Part shown: in pieces, positions 1 through 7,944 of the stretch
Layout: each line of letters opens with the position of its first letter
Numbering within the stretch: the first letter of the stretch is position 1
Origin: an uncultured Oscillospiraceae bacterium
Lineage (GTDB): Bacteria; Bacillota_A; Clostridia; Oscillospirales; Oscillospiraceae
Length of the DNA stretch: 24,428 nucleotides
Assembly (NCBI GenBank): GCA_944386965.1
Contig: CALXDE010000018.1
Location: forward strand, 1-24,428
Direction: 5' to 3'
Position numbers and translations under genes: made by a program
The notes under the pieces: model-generated
Told to the model about the DNA's origin: nothing
The model's input: the letters and a program-made list of their open reading frames with translations, nothing else
Databases searched by the model: none

Positions 1-2
1 CC

Positions 3-3000
3 GTCAACGGCGCTGAGGTGTCCATCGGCAGCGGCGACGCCTATTACGTCACCACCACCCTGGCCCGTGAGCAGCGCATCGATGACCGGCAGCTCTCCAA
101 CTCCAACGACTACACCGTGGAGTTCGGCGAGAAGTACTTCCCCCGCCTGCGCCTGGTCCGCGAGACGGACGACTTTGAGCGTCCCTCTCACACCTGGGTG
201 TACGAGAACACCGAGCTTGGCACCTATGTGGACTATGACCTGCTCCTTGCCAACGGCACCTACACCGAGGCTGTCACCGGCCGTCAGCTGTATGATCTGC
301 TGGGCCGCTCCACCATCGAGAAGTACGGCCTCACCTACTATGTGGACGGCGTGGTCAACACCGAGATCAACGCCAAGAACATGATCCGCGGCAATAACGT
401 GGAGTACGGCACCACCGGTGACGGCGTGCTGACCCAGGTCTTCGTGGATCACGACGACGAGGAAATCGTCATCACCTCCATCAACACCTGGCTGGCTCAG
501 GCCAACGCCGACTACAACGAGTCCAGTGAGACTGCCTCCCTGAAGGTGTTCACCAACTCCACCGGCGTGACCAAGATCGTGGATGTGGCCGACGTGGCCA
601 ACATCGTGGATCTGACGGAGGATCAGTTCGTCCTGGTCAACATGTCCGGCAAGAACACCGGCAGCTCCGCCAATCTGGAGGTTGTGAAGGTTTCCGATGT
701 GGAGATCCTCTCCGACGTGACCATCTCCAAGTTCAGCCAGAGCAACGGCTTCTTCACCAAGCTCACCGCCGACGGTGAGGAGTACAGCGCCAGCGCTGAG
801 GCCCACTACGACAACGAGGTCCTGAACGCCTACGATCAGCAGCTGCTGACCGACATGAGCTACAATGTGTACCTGGATCAGTACGGCTATGCCATCGGCG
901 TGGATCTGTATGAGGGCACGCTGAACTACGTGTTCATCACCGGCTATGACCGCGGCACCAGCCACATCTCCATCAAGACCGCCCAGGCCGGCGCCATCTT
1001 CCTGGACGGCACCATGAAGGAGATCACCGTCAACGTCACCAACACCAACAAGAACATCGACAAGGTGGACGGCACCAACAGCTACTTCACCCAGTGGAGC
1101 GGCGACGGCGACCAGAGCGAGAACAACTGGTACACCTACACCGAGTCCAACGGCGTCTACACCCTGAAGCCCGCCACCCGCAGCTTCGCCACCAACTACA
1201 GCGCCGCTCTGACCACCATCAAGAGCGACTATGTCTACGTGGATGACACCCACTTCCACACCACCCGCGCCTACGGCAACGATGACTCCGTGTTCATCAC
1301 AGTGGAGGCCGGCAAGGTGGACGAGAGCACCTGGAGCGGCGGCACTCCCGGCACTGGCACGCAGTATGAGGACGCCATCGTGGACGTCACCGGCCTGTAC
1401 ACCGGCGTGCAGAGCGTGGAGATCGAGATGACGCCCGACGTCAAGAAGCAGGTTCCCGATTACGTCTACACCCTGTATGACAGCGACAACTACATCATCG
1501 CTTCCATCGTTCTGGGCGATGCCAAGGGCGGCGTGAACAACTACGCCTACATCCTGTCCACCGCCAAGAGCGAGGAGCTCAAGAGCGACGGCTACTACTA
1601 CTGGGAGTTCGACGCGGTGGTGGACGGCGTCAAGACCACCCTGCAGGCCAAGACTGAGTATCCCAGCGTGTTCACCGCTCTGAACAAGTATCACGTCCAG
1701 GAGCTGCGCTATGACGGCGAGTATGTCACTGACGTGAAGTCCATCGCCAACAGCGATATCTACTCCAACAAGGCTGCCAACATCAACGGCGAGGATATCT
1801 ATGATGTGGGCCACACCGTGAACGGCGGTTACCTCCACGATGAGCACACCACCTGCAGCCAGACCACCGGCAACCGCATCAACGGCACCTTCACCCTCAC
1901 CGGCCGCACCCTGTGGACCAACAAGGGCGGCAACGACGTGGGCCTGACCTTCGCCTCTGAGAGCGCTCCCGTGGTCCTGGTACAGAGAGAAGGCGTCCGC
2001 GGCGGCAAGGTGGAGCCCAAGACCATCAACACCAGCCTGAACGCCGTGGAGGGTCTGCTGGCTGACGCCAACACCGCCCAGGACGGCACCCAGTTCGCCG
2101 GCCGTATCGTGGCCGTGCTGAACAGCCAGGGCGTTGCCCAGTGGGCTGTCATCATCTCCGACACCACCATGTACATCGGCGGCGGCAGCAACCTGCCCAC
2201 CAACAACGGCTATGATGTTGTGACTTACAACAGCACCAGCCAGACCGCTACCCTGCGCTGGTACGGCACCCGCTATGACCGCAACCAGGTGGAAACCAAC
2301 CTGGAGACTTACTTCGGCCAGGATATCGAGGTCCTCACCTACGATATCAATGGCGCGGGTACCTTCCGGCTGGCCAGCTACCCCTTCATGATCATGACCT
2401 ATGTCCAGCAGGAGGTTGTGGCCTTCTGGGCGAACAACACCATCTACAAGTACCAGGATGTGGGCAGCGCCTGGGGCACCGTGACCGGTCTGGCGCCCAA
2501 CACCTGGTATGTGGAAACCCAGAACGTGTTTGACTCCGTCGGCAAGCAGACCAACGCCAGCGGCTCCGGCACCTGGAACAAGACTGCCACCTCCGGCACC
2601 GACATGAAGGTCGCGACTGCTTATGTGGTCAACCACAGCGGCGGTACCTCCGTCACCTGCGTGAAGAACGGGTCTGCTGTCAATGTCCCCAGCGGCAGCA
2701 AGGTCATCAGAGGTACCACCCTGACTTATAGCACCACAGGCGCGGCGAACACCTACTATCAGCTCATGGTGAACGGCAACGCGGTCGGCGCTCAGATCAA
2801 GGGCGACGGCAGCACCATCAACTTCACCTATACGGTGACCGAGCCGGTGACCAGCATGACGGTGAGCAGCCTCACTGAGGCACAGCGTCAGGCCAATCTG
2901 GTCAAGGAGATGGTCGAGAGCAAGAGCTATCAGCTCTGGTACACGATGGGTCCCAGCGGTTCTGATACTGTGACGACCTTCTACCTCACGCCTGAGGTCA

Positions 3001-3293
3001 CCACGGTTGCCGGCGAGTACTGGGGCAACAAGACGGGCGACGCCTATGTGAACGCTCTGTCCGCCGCCATCCAGCGGGATGCCAAAGCACTGCTGGGCCT
3101 GGATATCAACAGCACCACCGGCACTGTCATTGAGATCAGCTCCGGCTATTTCCGGAACGATCAGCAGACTCTGAACAGCGCGGACGGCAAGGTCCAGACC
3201 TGCGCCCGTACGCTGGAGATCAAGGATGCGACTGGCACCAACGTCATCGCTACCATGCGTGTGGACTGGACCATGACCAGCCTCACCAAGTAA
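3..3293 (+). CDS. Large surface-layer-like secreted protein, 3' part (5' end outside window)
   Basis: The reading frame is open from base 3 to the TAA at 3291-3293, so about 1,096 residues of a longer protein are seen. The GTG at 18 is internal and has no ribosome site. The protein is rich in Thr, Asn, Gly, Tyr, Val and Asp, nearly free of Cys, and has no membrane anchor in the visible part, as in extracellular beta-rich surface proteins. A stretch encoded at about 2629-2865 resembles a small Ig-like beta-sandwich of the kind found in Clostridia cell-surface proteins. Codons are strongly biased to C-ending forms, which suggests high expression. In this bacterial group such proteins usually carry N-terminal signal peptide and SLH anchoring repeats; those would lie upstream and cannot be seen. 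I do not recognise a catalytic motif. A structural S-layer or adhesin role is inferred, not shown. Confidence 0.6.
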   Translation, partial: VNGAEVSIGSGDAYYVTTTLAREQRIDDRQLSNSNDYTVEFGEKYFPRLRLVRETDDFERPSHTWVYENTELGTYVDYDLLLANGTYTEAVTGRQLYDLLGRSTIEKYGLTYYVDGVVNTEINAKNMIRGNNVEYGTTGDGVLTQVFVDHDDEEIVITSINTWLAQANADYNESSETASLKVFTNSTGVTKIVDVADVANIVDLTEDQFVLVNMSGKNTGSSANLEVVKVSDVEILSDVTISKFSQSNGFFTKLTADGEEYSASAEAHYDNEVLNAYDQQLLTDMSYNVYLDQYGYAIGVDLYEGTLNYVFITGYDRGTSHISIKTAQAGAIFLDGTMKEITVNVTNTNKNIDKVDGTNSYFTQWSGDGDQSENNWYTYTESNGVYTLKPATRSFATNYSAALTTIKSDYVYVDDTHFHTTRAYGNDDSVFITVEAGKVDESTWSGGTPGTGTQYEDAIVDVTGLYTGVQSVEIEMTPDVKKQVPDYVYTLYDSDNYIIASIVLGDAKGGVNNYAYILSTAKSEELKSDGYYYWEFDAVVDGVKTTLQAKTEYPSVFTALNKYHVQELRYDGEYVTDVKSIANSDIYSNKAANINGEDIYDVGHTVNGGYLHDEHTTCSQTTGNRINGTFTLTGRTLWTNKGGNDVGLTFASESAPVVLVQREGVRGGKVEPKTINTSLNAVEGLLADANTAQDGTQFAGRIVAVLNSQGVAQWAVIISDTTMYIGGGSNLPTNNGYDVVTYNSTSQTATLRWYGTRYDRNQVETNLETYFGQDIEVLTYDINGAGTFRLASYPFMIMTYVQQEVVAFWANNTIYKYQDVGSAWGTVTGLAPNTWYVETQNVFDSVGKQTNASGSGTWNKTATSGTDMKVATAYVVNHSGGTSVTCVKNGSAVNVPSGSKVIRGTTLTYSTTGAANTYYQLMVNGNAVGAQIKGDGSTINFTYTVTEPVTSMTVSSLTEAQRQANLVKEMVESKSYQLWYTMGPSGSDTVTTFYLTPEVTTVAGEYWGNKTGDAYVNALSAAIQRDAKALLGLDINSTTGTVIEISSGYFRNDQQTLNSADGKVQTCARTLEIKDATGTNVIATMRVDWTMTSLTK

Positions 3294-3324
3294 TTTCCCA
3301 CAGGGTTCACCTTCCCCAGCAAGC

Positions 3325-3366
3325 ACAAGGCCCACGGCGTTCTGCCGTGGGCCTTGTTCCTTTTTT
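3325..3366 (+). terminator. Rho-independent terminator of the surface-protein gene
   Basis: A perfect 14-bp stem (3325-3338 with 3344-3357) and a 5-nt loop lie 31 nt after the stop codon, followed by TCC and six T. It also sits at the 3' end of the converging MNYTQ gene, separating the two units. Confidence 0.9.
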
Positions 3367-3823
3367 ATTTTTCCAGCAGAACCAGCAGCACAAAGGGGAA
3401 GCCCTGGCTGTTGCAGGCCCCCTGGTTTGCCAGGGAGGAGGTCCAGGACACAGCGCCCTGGGTGAGGGAAACGGAGATCAGGCAGCTGTCCCCGCCGAAG
3501 AAGCTCGCGCCGCTGCTCAGGCCCCGCATGCCCCAGATGGCCTGACTGGCGCCCAGGGCCATGGCCATGACCGGATTGCCGGGGACGGAGAAGGCGCAGG
3601 AACTGCCGCCGGTGCCCACATAGGAGAGCAGATAGAGCTGACAGTTGCCGAAGTGCGCGTGGGCGGCGGTGTTGGCGGCGTCGGCGGCCTGGAGGGTGTC
3701 CAGGGTCTGGCCGTGGTCGGTGAGGGTGTTTTCCAGGGTGACGCAGGCGTCGTTGAAGTCCTCCATGAGGACCCGGTCGCTCTCCACCCACTGGGGCAGG
3801 TGATAATTTTGGGTATAGTTCAT
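3365..3823 (-). CDS. MNYTQ-family protein with phage-tail-fibre-like C terminus (copy A)
   Basis: The protein has 152 residues and starts at the ATG at 3823, which is preceded by AGAAAGGA at a 9-nt spacing. The open frame runs further upstream to 3970, but that part is the structured leader. Residues 1-24 (MNYTQNYHLPQW, then SDRVLMEDFN) nearly match the start of the gene at 23768. An Ala/Thr/His-rich, probably helical linker follows to about residue 60. The C-terminal half has alternating beta-like stretches ending in a W-S-S...NQ...N-S-Q-G pattern and a hydrophobic tail, like C-terminal domains of phage tail-fibre proteins. No other phage structural gene is in the window. There is no signal peptide or membrane segment. 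A particle-associated or receptor-binding-like role is an inference from resemblance; the function is unknown. Confidence 0.75.
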   Translation of the reverse strand: MNYTQNYHLPQWVESDRVLMEDFNDACVTLENTLTDHGQTLDTLQAADAANTAAHAHFGNCQLYLLSYVGTGGSSCAFSVPGNPVMAMALGASQAIWGMRGLSSGASFFGGDSCLISVSLTQGAVSWTSSLANQGACNSQGFPFVLLVLLEK

Positions 3824-3830
3824 GTCGAAA

Positions 3831-3856
3831 ATTCCTTTCTGTAGTCGGATTTTGTC
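3831..3856 (-). repeat. Conserved leader of MNYTQ genes, copy A
   Basis: A 26-nt block just before the start codon contains the ribosome site AGAAAGGA. It matches 23735-23760 at 24 of 26 positions. Conservation starts upstream of the ribosome site, at GACAAAAT, so more than translation initiation seems to be kept. Confidence 0.8.
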
Positions 3857-3876
3857 ACCGGCCCTTTCCGGATTTG

Positions 3877-3907
3877 TTTTTTCCAAGGACATGCGCCTTG
3901 GAAAAAA
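3877..3907 (-). promoter_or_regulatory. Perfect hairpin in MNYTQ leader with T6 and A6 arms
   Basis: The arms 3877-3888 and 3896-3907 pair over 12 bp with a 7-nt loop. Each arm has six T or A at its outer end, so the structure could act as a terminator or attenuator on either strand. It lies 54 nt upstream of the MNYTQ start codon. Confidence 0.7.
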
Positions 3908-3914
3908 CACTTTG

Positions 3915-3965
3915 CGCCCCTCCAGTGTGCGGCCCGCAGGGCCGTGCGCGCAGAGGGGCGTTTTT
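3915..3965 (+). terminator. GC-rich branched hairpin followed by T5
   Basis: The outer stem CGCCCCTC/GAGGGGCG (3915-3922 with 3953-3960) encloses an inner stem CGGCCC/GGGCCG (3930-3935 with 3939-3944). On the plus strand five T follow, which is the form of a plus-strand terminator, although no plus-strand gene is apparent here. On the minus strand it is one of the serial hairpins in the MNYTQ leader. Confidence 0.55.
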
Positions 3966-3967
3966 CT

Positions 3968-3996
3968 CATCGGAAAGCGGGGAACGCTTTCCGATG
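3968..3996 (-). promoter_or_regulatory. 12-bp perfect hairpin in MNYTQ leader
   Basis: CATCGGAAAGCG (3968-3979) pairs with 3985-3996 around a 5-nt loop, with no T-tract on either side. Its GAAAGCG/CGCTTTC core recurs in the hairpin at 23683-23714 of the second cassette. Confidence 0.65.
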
Positions 3997-4015
3997 AAGA
4001 GAAAGGAAATGTCTT

Positions 4016-4043
4016 AAATCAAAGTGGCCCGCCGCTTTGATTT
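4016..4043 (-). promoter_or_regulatory. 9-bp hairpin in MNYTQ leader
   Basis: AAATCAAAG (4016-4024) pairs with CTTTGATTT (4035-4043), leaving a GC-rich 10-nt loop. It follows directly after the T-tract of the terminator at 4045-4079, read on the minus strand. Confidence 0.5.
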
Positions 4044-4044
4044 G

Positions 4045-4079
4045 AAAAAAGCCGGTACACCTATACCGTGTACCGGCTT
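4045..4079 (-). terminator. Terminator after the AraC gene, repeated family member
   Basis: AAGCCGGTACAC (4049-4060) pairs with GTGTACCGGCTT (4068-4079), with a 7-nt loop and a T-tract reading leftward. It lies 50 nt after the AraC-type stop codon. The same stem sequence recurs at 23653-23688 after an unrelated gene. In both places an MNYTQ gene comes next, so this terminator seems to travel with the MNYTQ cassette. Confidence 0.85.
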
Positions 4080-4128
4080 GAAGGTGCACAGGACCGGGCA
4101 ATGGATCTTGCCGTCCCGCCCGCCGGGC

Positions 4129-5088
4129 TCAGACCGGGCTGGACGGGCCGGTGAAGTCGGCGGTGAGGACGCCGTGGCCGGGCCGCCCCGCCTGATAGTC
4201 CCGGCGGTAATCCCTCGGAGAGCAGTGGTAGTATTTCCGGAAGGTCTGGGCAAAGTTGCTGGGGCTGTCAAACCCGCAGCGGGACGCCACCTCCGCCACG
4301 GTGAGATCGCTCTCCCGCAGGAACACCGCCGCCTCGGCTATGCGGTACTGCTGCAAATACTGCTTGGGGGAGAGATCGATGGTCCGGCGAAAACACCGCA
4401 GGCACTCCCGTTCCCCGATGTTGGCGGCCTGGGCAATGTCCTCCAGGGTCAGAGCCTGGGCATAGTGGGCGTGGATAAAGTCCAGCATGGCCTTCAGACG
4501 GACGGTATCCGTGGGAGAGACATGGACCGGGCTGTCCGCCAGGTCCGGCTCCTTTCGGGCGTAGAGCAGGTACCACAGGTGGCTCAGATGGCCGCGGACG
4601 GCGAATTCATAGCCAGGCTCGGCGCCGGACATGGCCTGGAAGGCCGCCTCCAGCTGCGCCAGGGCCGCGTCGTCCTCCTCGGTCCCCCGCCGCAGCAGGA
4701 TGCCCTTTGCCGCGGGAGATTCCATGAGGGGGCGGACGTACTTCTTCTCAAAAACGCTGTCCGCCGCTCCGGCGATCAGGCTGGGCCGAAACACCAGGGA
4801 ACACAGCTCACACCGGTCTACGGAGCAGGCCATGTGGAGCACATTGGTATTGATGAACGCGCCGTCGCCGGCCCGAAGGTGGTTGGTGCGGCCCAGCAGG
4901 CACAGCTCCAGGGAACCGGAGGCCAGATAGAGCACCTCGATCTCCTCGTGGCGGTGCCATGGAATCCGGTGGCCGGCCCGGCTGGTGATGGTGTTGGCGT
5001 ATCCGGCGCAGGGAAATTCGGCGGTGCCGTGGAGCTTCAGCTCCCGCCGGTCCCGGCTGACGTTGATGCCGCAATCCTGTATGGGCAT
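4129..5088 (-). CDS. AraC-family transcriptional regulator with cupin sensor domain
   Basis: This is a 319-residue regulator using the ATG at 5088, which has GGAGGG six bases upstream; a GTG at 5106 is in frame but has no ribosome site. The N-terminal half is a cupin-type ligand-binding domain, with H-R-H-E-E near residue 46 followed by glycine-turn beta strands. The C-terminal 100 residues carry two helix-turn-helix units of the AraC/XylS type: LTLEDIAQAANIGERECLRCFRR, split here as LTLEDIAQAANIG and CLRCFRR, then VAEVASRCGFDSPSNFAQTFRKYY in the same fashion (VAEVASRCGFDS, FAQTFRKYY). The family usually activates neighbouring catabolic or stress genes on ligand binding. It is divergent from the small gene at 5203, which is the most likely target, but no binding site can be defined. 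The ligand is unknown. Confidence 0.9.
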   Translation of the reverse strand: MPIQDCGINVSRDRRELKLHGTAEFPCAGYANTITSRAGHRIPWHRHEEIEVLYLASGSLELCLLGRTNHLRAGDGAFINTNVLHMACSVDRCELCSLVFRPSLIAGAADSVFEKKYVRPLMESPAAKGILLRRGTEEDDAALAQLEAAFQAMSGAEPGYEFAVRGHLSHLWYLLYARKEPDLADSPVHVSPTDTVRLKAMLDFIHAHYAQALTLEDIAQAANIGERECLRCFRRTIDLSPKQYLQQYRIAEAAVFLRESDLTVAEVASRCGFDSPSNFAQTFRKYYHCSPRDYRRDYQAGRPGHGVLTADFTGPSSPV

Positions 5089-5118
5089 GGCAGTCCCTCC
5101 CCTCACTTGGTCGGTTTT

Positions 5119-5147
5119 TTGACAGTGCAGGTCTGGTTTTTTATTGT
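5119..5147 (+). promoter_or_regulatory. Near-consensus sigma-A promoter for the small gene at 5203
   Basis: TTGACA (5119-5124), a 17-bp spacer and TATTGT (5142-5147) give a start site near 5154 and a leader of about 50 nt ending in AAGGAGGTG. It lies between the AraC-type regulator and the small gene. Confidence 0.7.
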
Positions 5148-5202
5148 ATCCGGAATCAAAAGGCGGTATTCTTACACCAGAAACCGTAAGGAGGTGCGAT
5201 CA

Positions 5203-5469
5203 ATGTCCAGTCGGAAGTTTGCCTTGACCTTTTACAATGTCCACGACATGAACCAGTTCTTCGAGCTTGTGGACTCCTGCCGGGAGCCGGTGTATCTGGA
5301 GCTCCCTGACGAGTCCGTCCGCGACCTGCGCAACAACAAAGAGATCCAGGCGCTTATGAAATGGATGGCGCCGAAAACCGGGATCGAGAGAATCTGCGTG
5401 CAGAGCAACTGCAGTGAGGACGCGGGAAGACTGGTTCACTATATGGCGACACAAAAGGTCATTGCGTGA
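5203..5469 (+). CDS. Small conserved-looking protein, possibly HPr-like fold
   Basis: The 88-residue protein begins at ATG 5203, with AAGGAGGTG about 7 nt upstream. The predicted layout alternates strand and helix: a strand at 5-10 (FALTFY), a helix at 13-25 (DMNQFFELVDSC), a strand near PVYLEL, a long helix around EIQALMKW, a strand at IERICV and a C-terminal helix. This recalls degenerate HPr-like proteins of Firmicutes, but the phospho-acceptor His or Ser motif of true HPr is not evident, so the assignment is weak. There is no signal peptide or membrane segment. It has its own strong promoter and terminator, so it is a single-gene unit next to the AraC-type regulator. Function unknown. Confidence 0.75.
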   Translation: MSSRKFALTFYNVHDMNQFFELVDSCREPVYLELPDESVRDLRNNKEIQALMKWMAPKTGIERICVQSNCSEDAGRLVHYMATQKVIA

Positions 5470-5487
5470 TCCGGAAAATGGATAGAG

Positions 5488-5532
5488 GGAATGGCTGTCC
5501 GGCAGAAAACCGGGCAGCCATTCCGCTTTTTA
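5488..5532 (+). terminator. Terminator of the small gene
   Basis: GGAATGGCTG (5488-5497) pairs with CAGCCATTCC (5515-5524). An inner CCGG/CCGG stem is present, and a GCTTTTTAT tail follows. It is placed 19 nt after the stop codon. From here to 5661 I see only a weak GC stem near 5550 with a T-run after it. Confidence 0.8.
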
Positions 5533-5661
5533 TCCCGGGAGCCGGCAGCGGAGCGCACCGGCCTGTTTTTTCTATTGTATGTCCTGGGGGGCGGGCCTGT
5601 CAATGGAGAAATCGGCCGGCGCCGGGGAGGCAAAAGGACGTTTTACTATTTGAAATTTCGG

Positions 5662-5690
5662 TGGACAATCCAGCGGGGCTGTGATAAAAT
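5662..5690 (+). promoter_or_regulatory. Promoter of the IclR-type gene
   Basis: TGGACA (5662-5667), a 17-bp spacer and TAAAAT (5685-5690) lie 30 nt before the start codon. The 8-nt palindrome GAAATTTC sits just upstream at 5652-5659 and could be part of an operator. Confidence 0.55.
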
Positions 5691-5720
5691 GGGGAAAAAG
5701 ATCAGAATGGGAGCGATCAT

Positions 5721-6515
5721 ATGCCCGATGAGGAGAAGAAAAAGGGCGGAGCGGGGAGCAACCGCTCCACGGAAAAGGCCCTGGCCATCATTGAACTGCT
5801 GGCCCAGTCCCGGGACCCCATGCGTCTGCGGGATATCAGCACCGCCCTGGAGCTGAACGCCAGCACCACACTGCGCTTTCTCGCCGCTCTTCAGAGCTGC
5901 GGCTATGTGGCGCAGGAGAAGGATACCGCCCGATACTATCTGACCTATAAAATCAGCCGCATCGCCAATCAGCACAACAGCAAGACCGAGCTCCAGACCA
6001 TCACCCACCCCTATCTGGTGGACTTGTCCCAGCGGTTCCACGAGGGGGTGTGCGTCTCGGTGGAGCACGATATGACCATGGTGTATATCGACGTGGCCAC
6101 CGGTCCGGATCAGACGCTGATGAGCATGCAGCACATCGGCAACGTCAGCCCCATGCACTGCACCGGCAACGGCAAGCTCCGTCTGCTGACCTATTCTGAG
6201 GAGCAGATCGACAAGCTGATCCGGGAGAGGGGGCTGCCGCGCTTTACCGAGCACACCATCACCACCAAGGCGGCGCTTCTGGCGGAGCTGGAGCGGGCGG
6301 CCCGGGAGGGCTTCGCCTACGACAACGAGGAGTGCGAGATCGGTTCCCGCTGCGTGGCCTGCCCCATCCGGGACTACACCGGCAGCATCATCGCCGGCAT
6401 CAGCGTCACCGGGCCGGTGAGCCGGATGACCACCGAGCGCGTTGAAACCGAGATCAAGCCCCAGCTGGCGGAGACAGCCCGCCGCATCTCCGAGGCGCTG
6501 GGCTACAAGCTGTGA
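5721..6515 (+). CDS. IclR-family transcriptional regulator
   Basis: The 264-residue protein has the standard IclR length and layout. A winged helix-turn-helix covers residues 14-75 (NRSTEKALAIIELLAQS, then LRDISTALELNASTTLRFL), joined by a linker helix to a GAF-like effector domain at about 90-262. Family hallmarks are visible in the effector domain: P-M-H-C-T-G-N-G-K-L near 145-154, F-A-Y-D-N-E-E-C-E-I-G-S-R-C-V-A-C-P-I-R-D around 207-227, and G-S-I-I-A-G-I-S-V-T-G after it. The start ATG at 5721 has GGGAG upstream. IclR proteins sense small carboxylic or aromatic acids and usually regulate nearby catabolic operons. Here the next gene downstream is a cell-wall hydrolase, separated by a hairpin, so the target is not clear from position alone. 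Confidence 0.92.
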   Translation: MPDEEKKKGGAGSNRSTEKALAIIELLAQSRDPMRLRDISTALELNASTTLRFLAALQSCGYVAQEKDTARYYLTYKISRIANQHNSKTELQTITHPYLVDLSQRFHEGVCVSVEHDMTMVYIDVATGPDQTLMSMQHIGNVSPMHCTGNGKLRLLTYSEEQIDKLIRERGLPRFTEHTITTKAALLAELERAAREGFAYDNEECEIGSRCVACPIRDYTGSIIAGISVTGPVSRMTTERVETEIKPQLAETARRISEALGYKL

Positions 6516-6559
6516 ACTGGCCGAGGCCGGAGGGTGTTTGCCCTCCGGCCTCGCCGGTT
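6515..6559 (+). terminator. Long hairpin right after the IclR-type stop codon
   Basis: A 13-bp perfect inner stem (6522-6534 with 6541-6553), extended by about 6 bp across one bulge, has a 6-nt loop. It begins on the last base of the stop codon. There is no T-tract, so it may be an RNA-stabilising or Rho-assisting structure rather than a full intrinsic terminator. Confidence 0.6.
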
Positions 6560-6619
6560 CTGAAAACGGCGGCATACCAGTCTTCCCGGCGGCATAGGAT
6601 GTCCCGGAGGTGAATTGCG

Positions 6620-7906
6620 GTGATCATTCATGTGGTGCGCAGGGGCGAAACCGTCTACGCCATCGCCCGGCAGTACGGCGTGGACCCCCGGCGGCTCATG
6701 GTGGACAACGGCGTGCCGGACACCGGGGCCCTGGCGGTGGGACAGACGCTGACGGTCCGGTTTCCCCGGGAGGTCTATGCCGTTCGCCAGGGGGATACCC
6801 TGACATCCATCGCCCGGACCTTCGGCGTGACGGTGCGGCAGCTCTACCGGCGCAACGTTCAGCTGGGCGGACGGGACCATCTGACGCCGGGGGAAAACCT
6901 GGTGATCTCCTATCTGGGGGAGAAGCTCGGCACCATTACCACCAACAGTTACGCCTATCCCTTCATCGACCGGCGGCTGCTGGATCTGTCGCTGCCCTAT
7001 ATGAGCTGCCTGACCCCGTTTACTTACGGCATCACCGCCGGGGGAAATCTGCTGCCCCTGGAGGACGGCCCCCTGCTTGCGGCGGCCCGGACGCTGGGCA
7101 GTCTGCCGCTGATGCATCTGTCCTCCATGACGGAGGGGGGGCAGTTCGACAACCGGCGCAGCAGCCTGGTGCTCTCGGACGGCCAGACCCGGTGCGCCTT
7201 TGTGGAGGAGGTGCTCTCGGTGATCCGGCAGCGGGGCTACCGGGGGGCGGACCTGGACTTCGAGTTCATTCCGGCGGCGGAGCGGCAGGCCTATGTGGAC
7301 CTTGTCAAAGCGCTCCGGCGGGAGCTGGCCCCGATGAACTACCCGGTGCTGGTGGCGCTGGCGCCCAAGACCCACGCCGGTCAGGAGGGGGCGCTCTACG
7401 AGGGCCACGACTACGCCGGCCTGGGCGCGGCGGCGGACTTTGTACTGCTGATGACCTATGAGTGGGGATATGCCTTCGGCGCGCCCATGGCGGTGGCCCC
7501 CCTGCCGCAGGTCCGCCAGGTTCTGGACTACGCGGTGACAGAGATCCCTCCGGGCAAGATCCTCCTGGGCGTTCCCAACTACGGGTACGACTGGCCTCTG
7601 CCCTTCCGGATGGGGGAGACGCGGGGCCGCTCCCTCTCCAACCAGGAGGCAGTGGCCCTGGCCGTGCGCTACGGAGCGGAGATCCAGTACGACGAGACGG
7701 TCCAGTCCCCCTTCTTTTCCTACACCGCGGAGGATGGGCGGGCCCATATGGTGTGGTTTGAGGACGGCCGCAGCACGGCGGCCAAGCTGCGCCTGGTGGC
7801 GGAATACGGCTTCCACGGGGCGGGATACTGGAATCTGATGCGTCCCTTTGTGCAGGGCTGGACCGTGCTGGATGGATTGTATGAGGTGGCGGACGCCCAG
7901 GCCTGA
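6620..7906 (+). CDS. LysM-LysM-GH18 peptidoglycan hydrolase, SleL/YaaH type
   Basis: The 428-residue protein starts at GTG 6620, with GGAGG nine bases upstream. Two LysM peptidoglycan-binding modules cover about 3-47 and 52-97, each with the V-x-x-G-D/E-T...I-A-R pattern. A GH18 catalytic barrel follows from about 105 to 420. The GH18 signature appears as GADLDFE, with D211, D213 and the likely catalytic acid E215. There is no signal peptide, which is normal for SleL/YaaH enzymes loaded onto spores. These N-acetylglucosaminidases cut cortex fragments during germination. Later barrel motifs (MTYEWGY near 282, and the final strand GAGYWNL near 404) are intact, so the gene appears functional. 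It is a single-gene unit. A vegetative cell-wall role is possible. Confidence 0.9.
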   Translation: MIIHVVRRGETVYAIARQYGVDPRRLMVDNGVPDTGALAVGQTLTVRFPREVYAVRQGDTLTSIARTFGVTVRQLYRRNVQLGGRDHLTPGENLVISYLGEKLGTITTNSYAYPFIDRRLLDLSLPYMSCLTPFTYGITAGGNLLPLEDGPLLAAARTLGSLPLMHLSSMTEGGQFDNRRSSLVLSDGQTRCAFVEEVLSVIRQRGYRGADLDFEFIPAAERQAYVDLVKALRRELAPMNYPVLVALAPKTHAGQEGALYEGHDYAGLGAAADFVLLMTYEWGYAFGAPMAVAPLPQVRQVLDYAVTEIPPGKILLGVPNYGYDWPLPFRMGETRGRSLSNQEAVALAVRYGAEIQYDETVQSPFFSYTAEDGRAHMVWFEDGRSTAAKLRLVAEYGFHGAGYWNLMRPFVQGWTVLDGLYEVADAQA

Positions 7907-7944
7907 GCGGGCACGCGGGCCTCTCCAACCATAACTTTTTTGTC

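Noticed and set aside
3824..3970. N-terminal extension of the MNYTQ copy A protein to 201 residues
   Set aside because: The extension translates the hairpin leader, has no ribosome site, and the second copy has a matched start at MNYTQ preceded by the same leader.
4024..5202. Long plus-strand frame running through the AraC-type gene into the small gene
   Set aside because: The upstream part is antisense to AraC motifs. The promoter and ribosome site fix the true start at 5203.
5646..7816. Two long minus-strand frames opposite the IclR-type and LysM-GH18 genes
   Set aside because: Same reason: the plus-strand proteins show full family motifs, and the minus frames are Pro/Gly/Arg/His-rich without domains.
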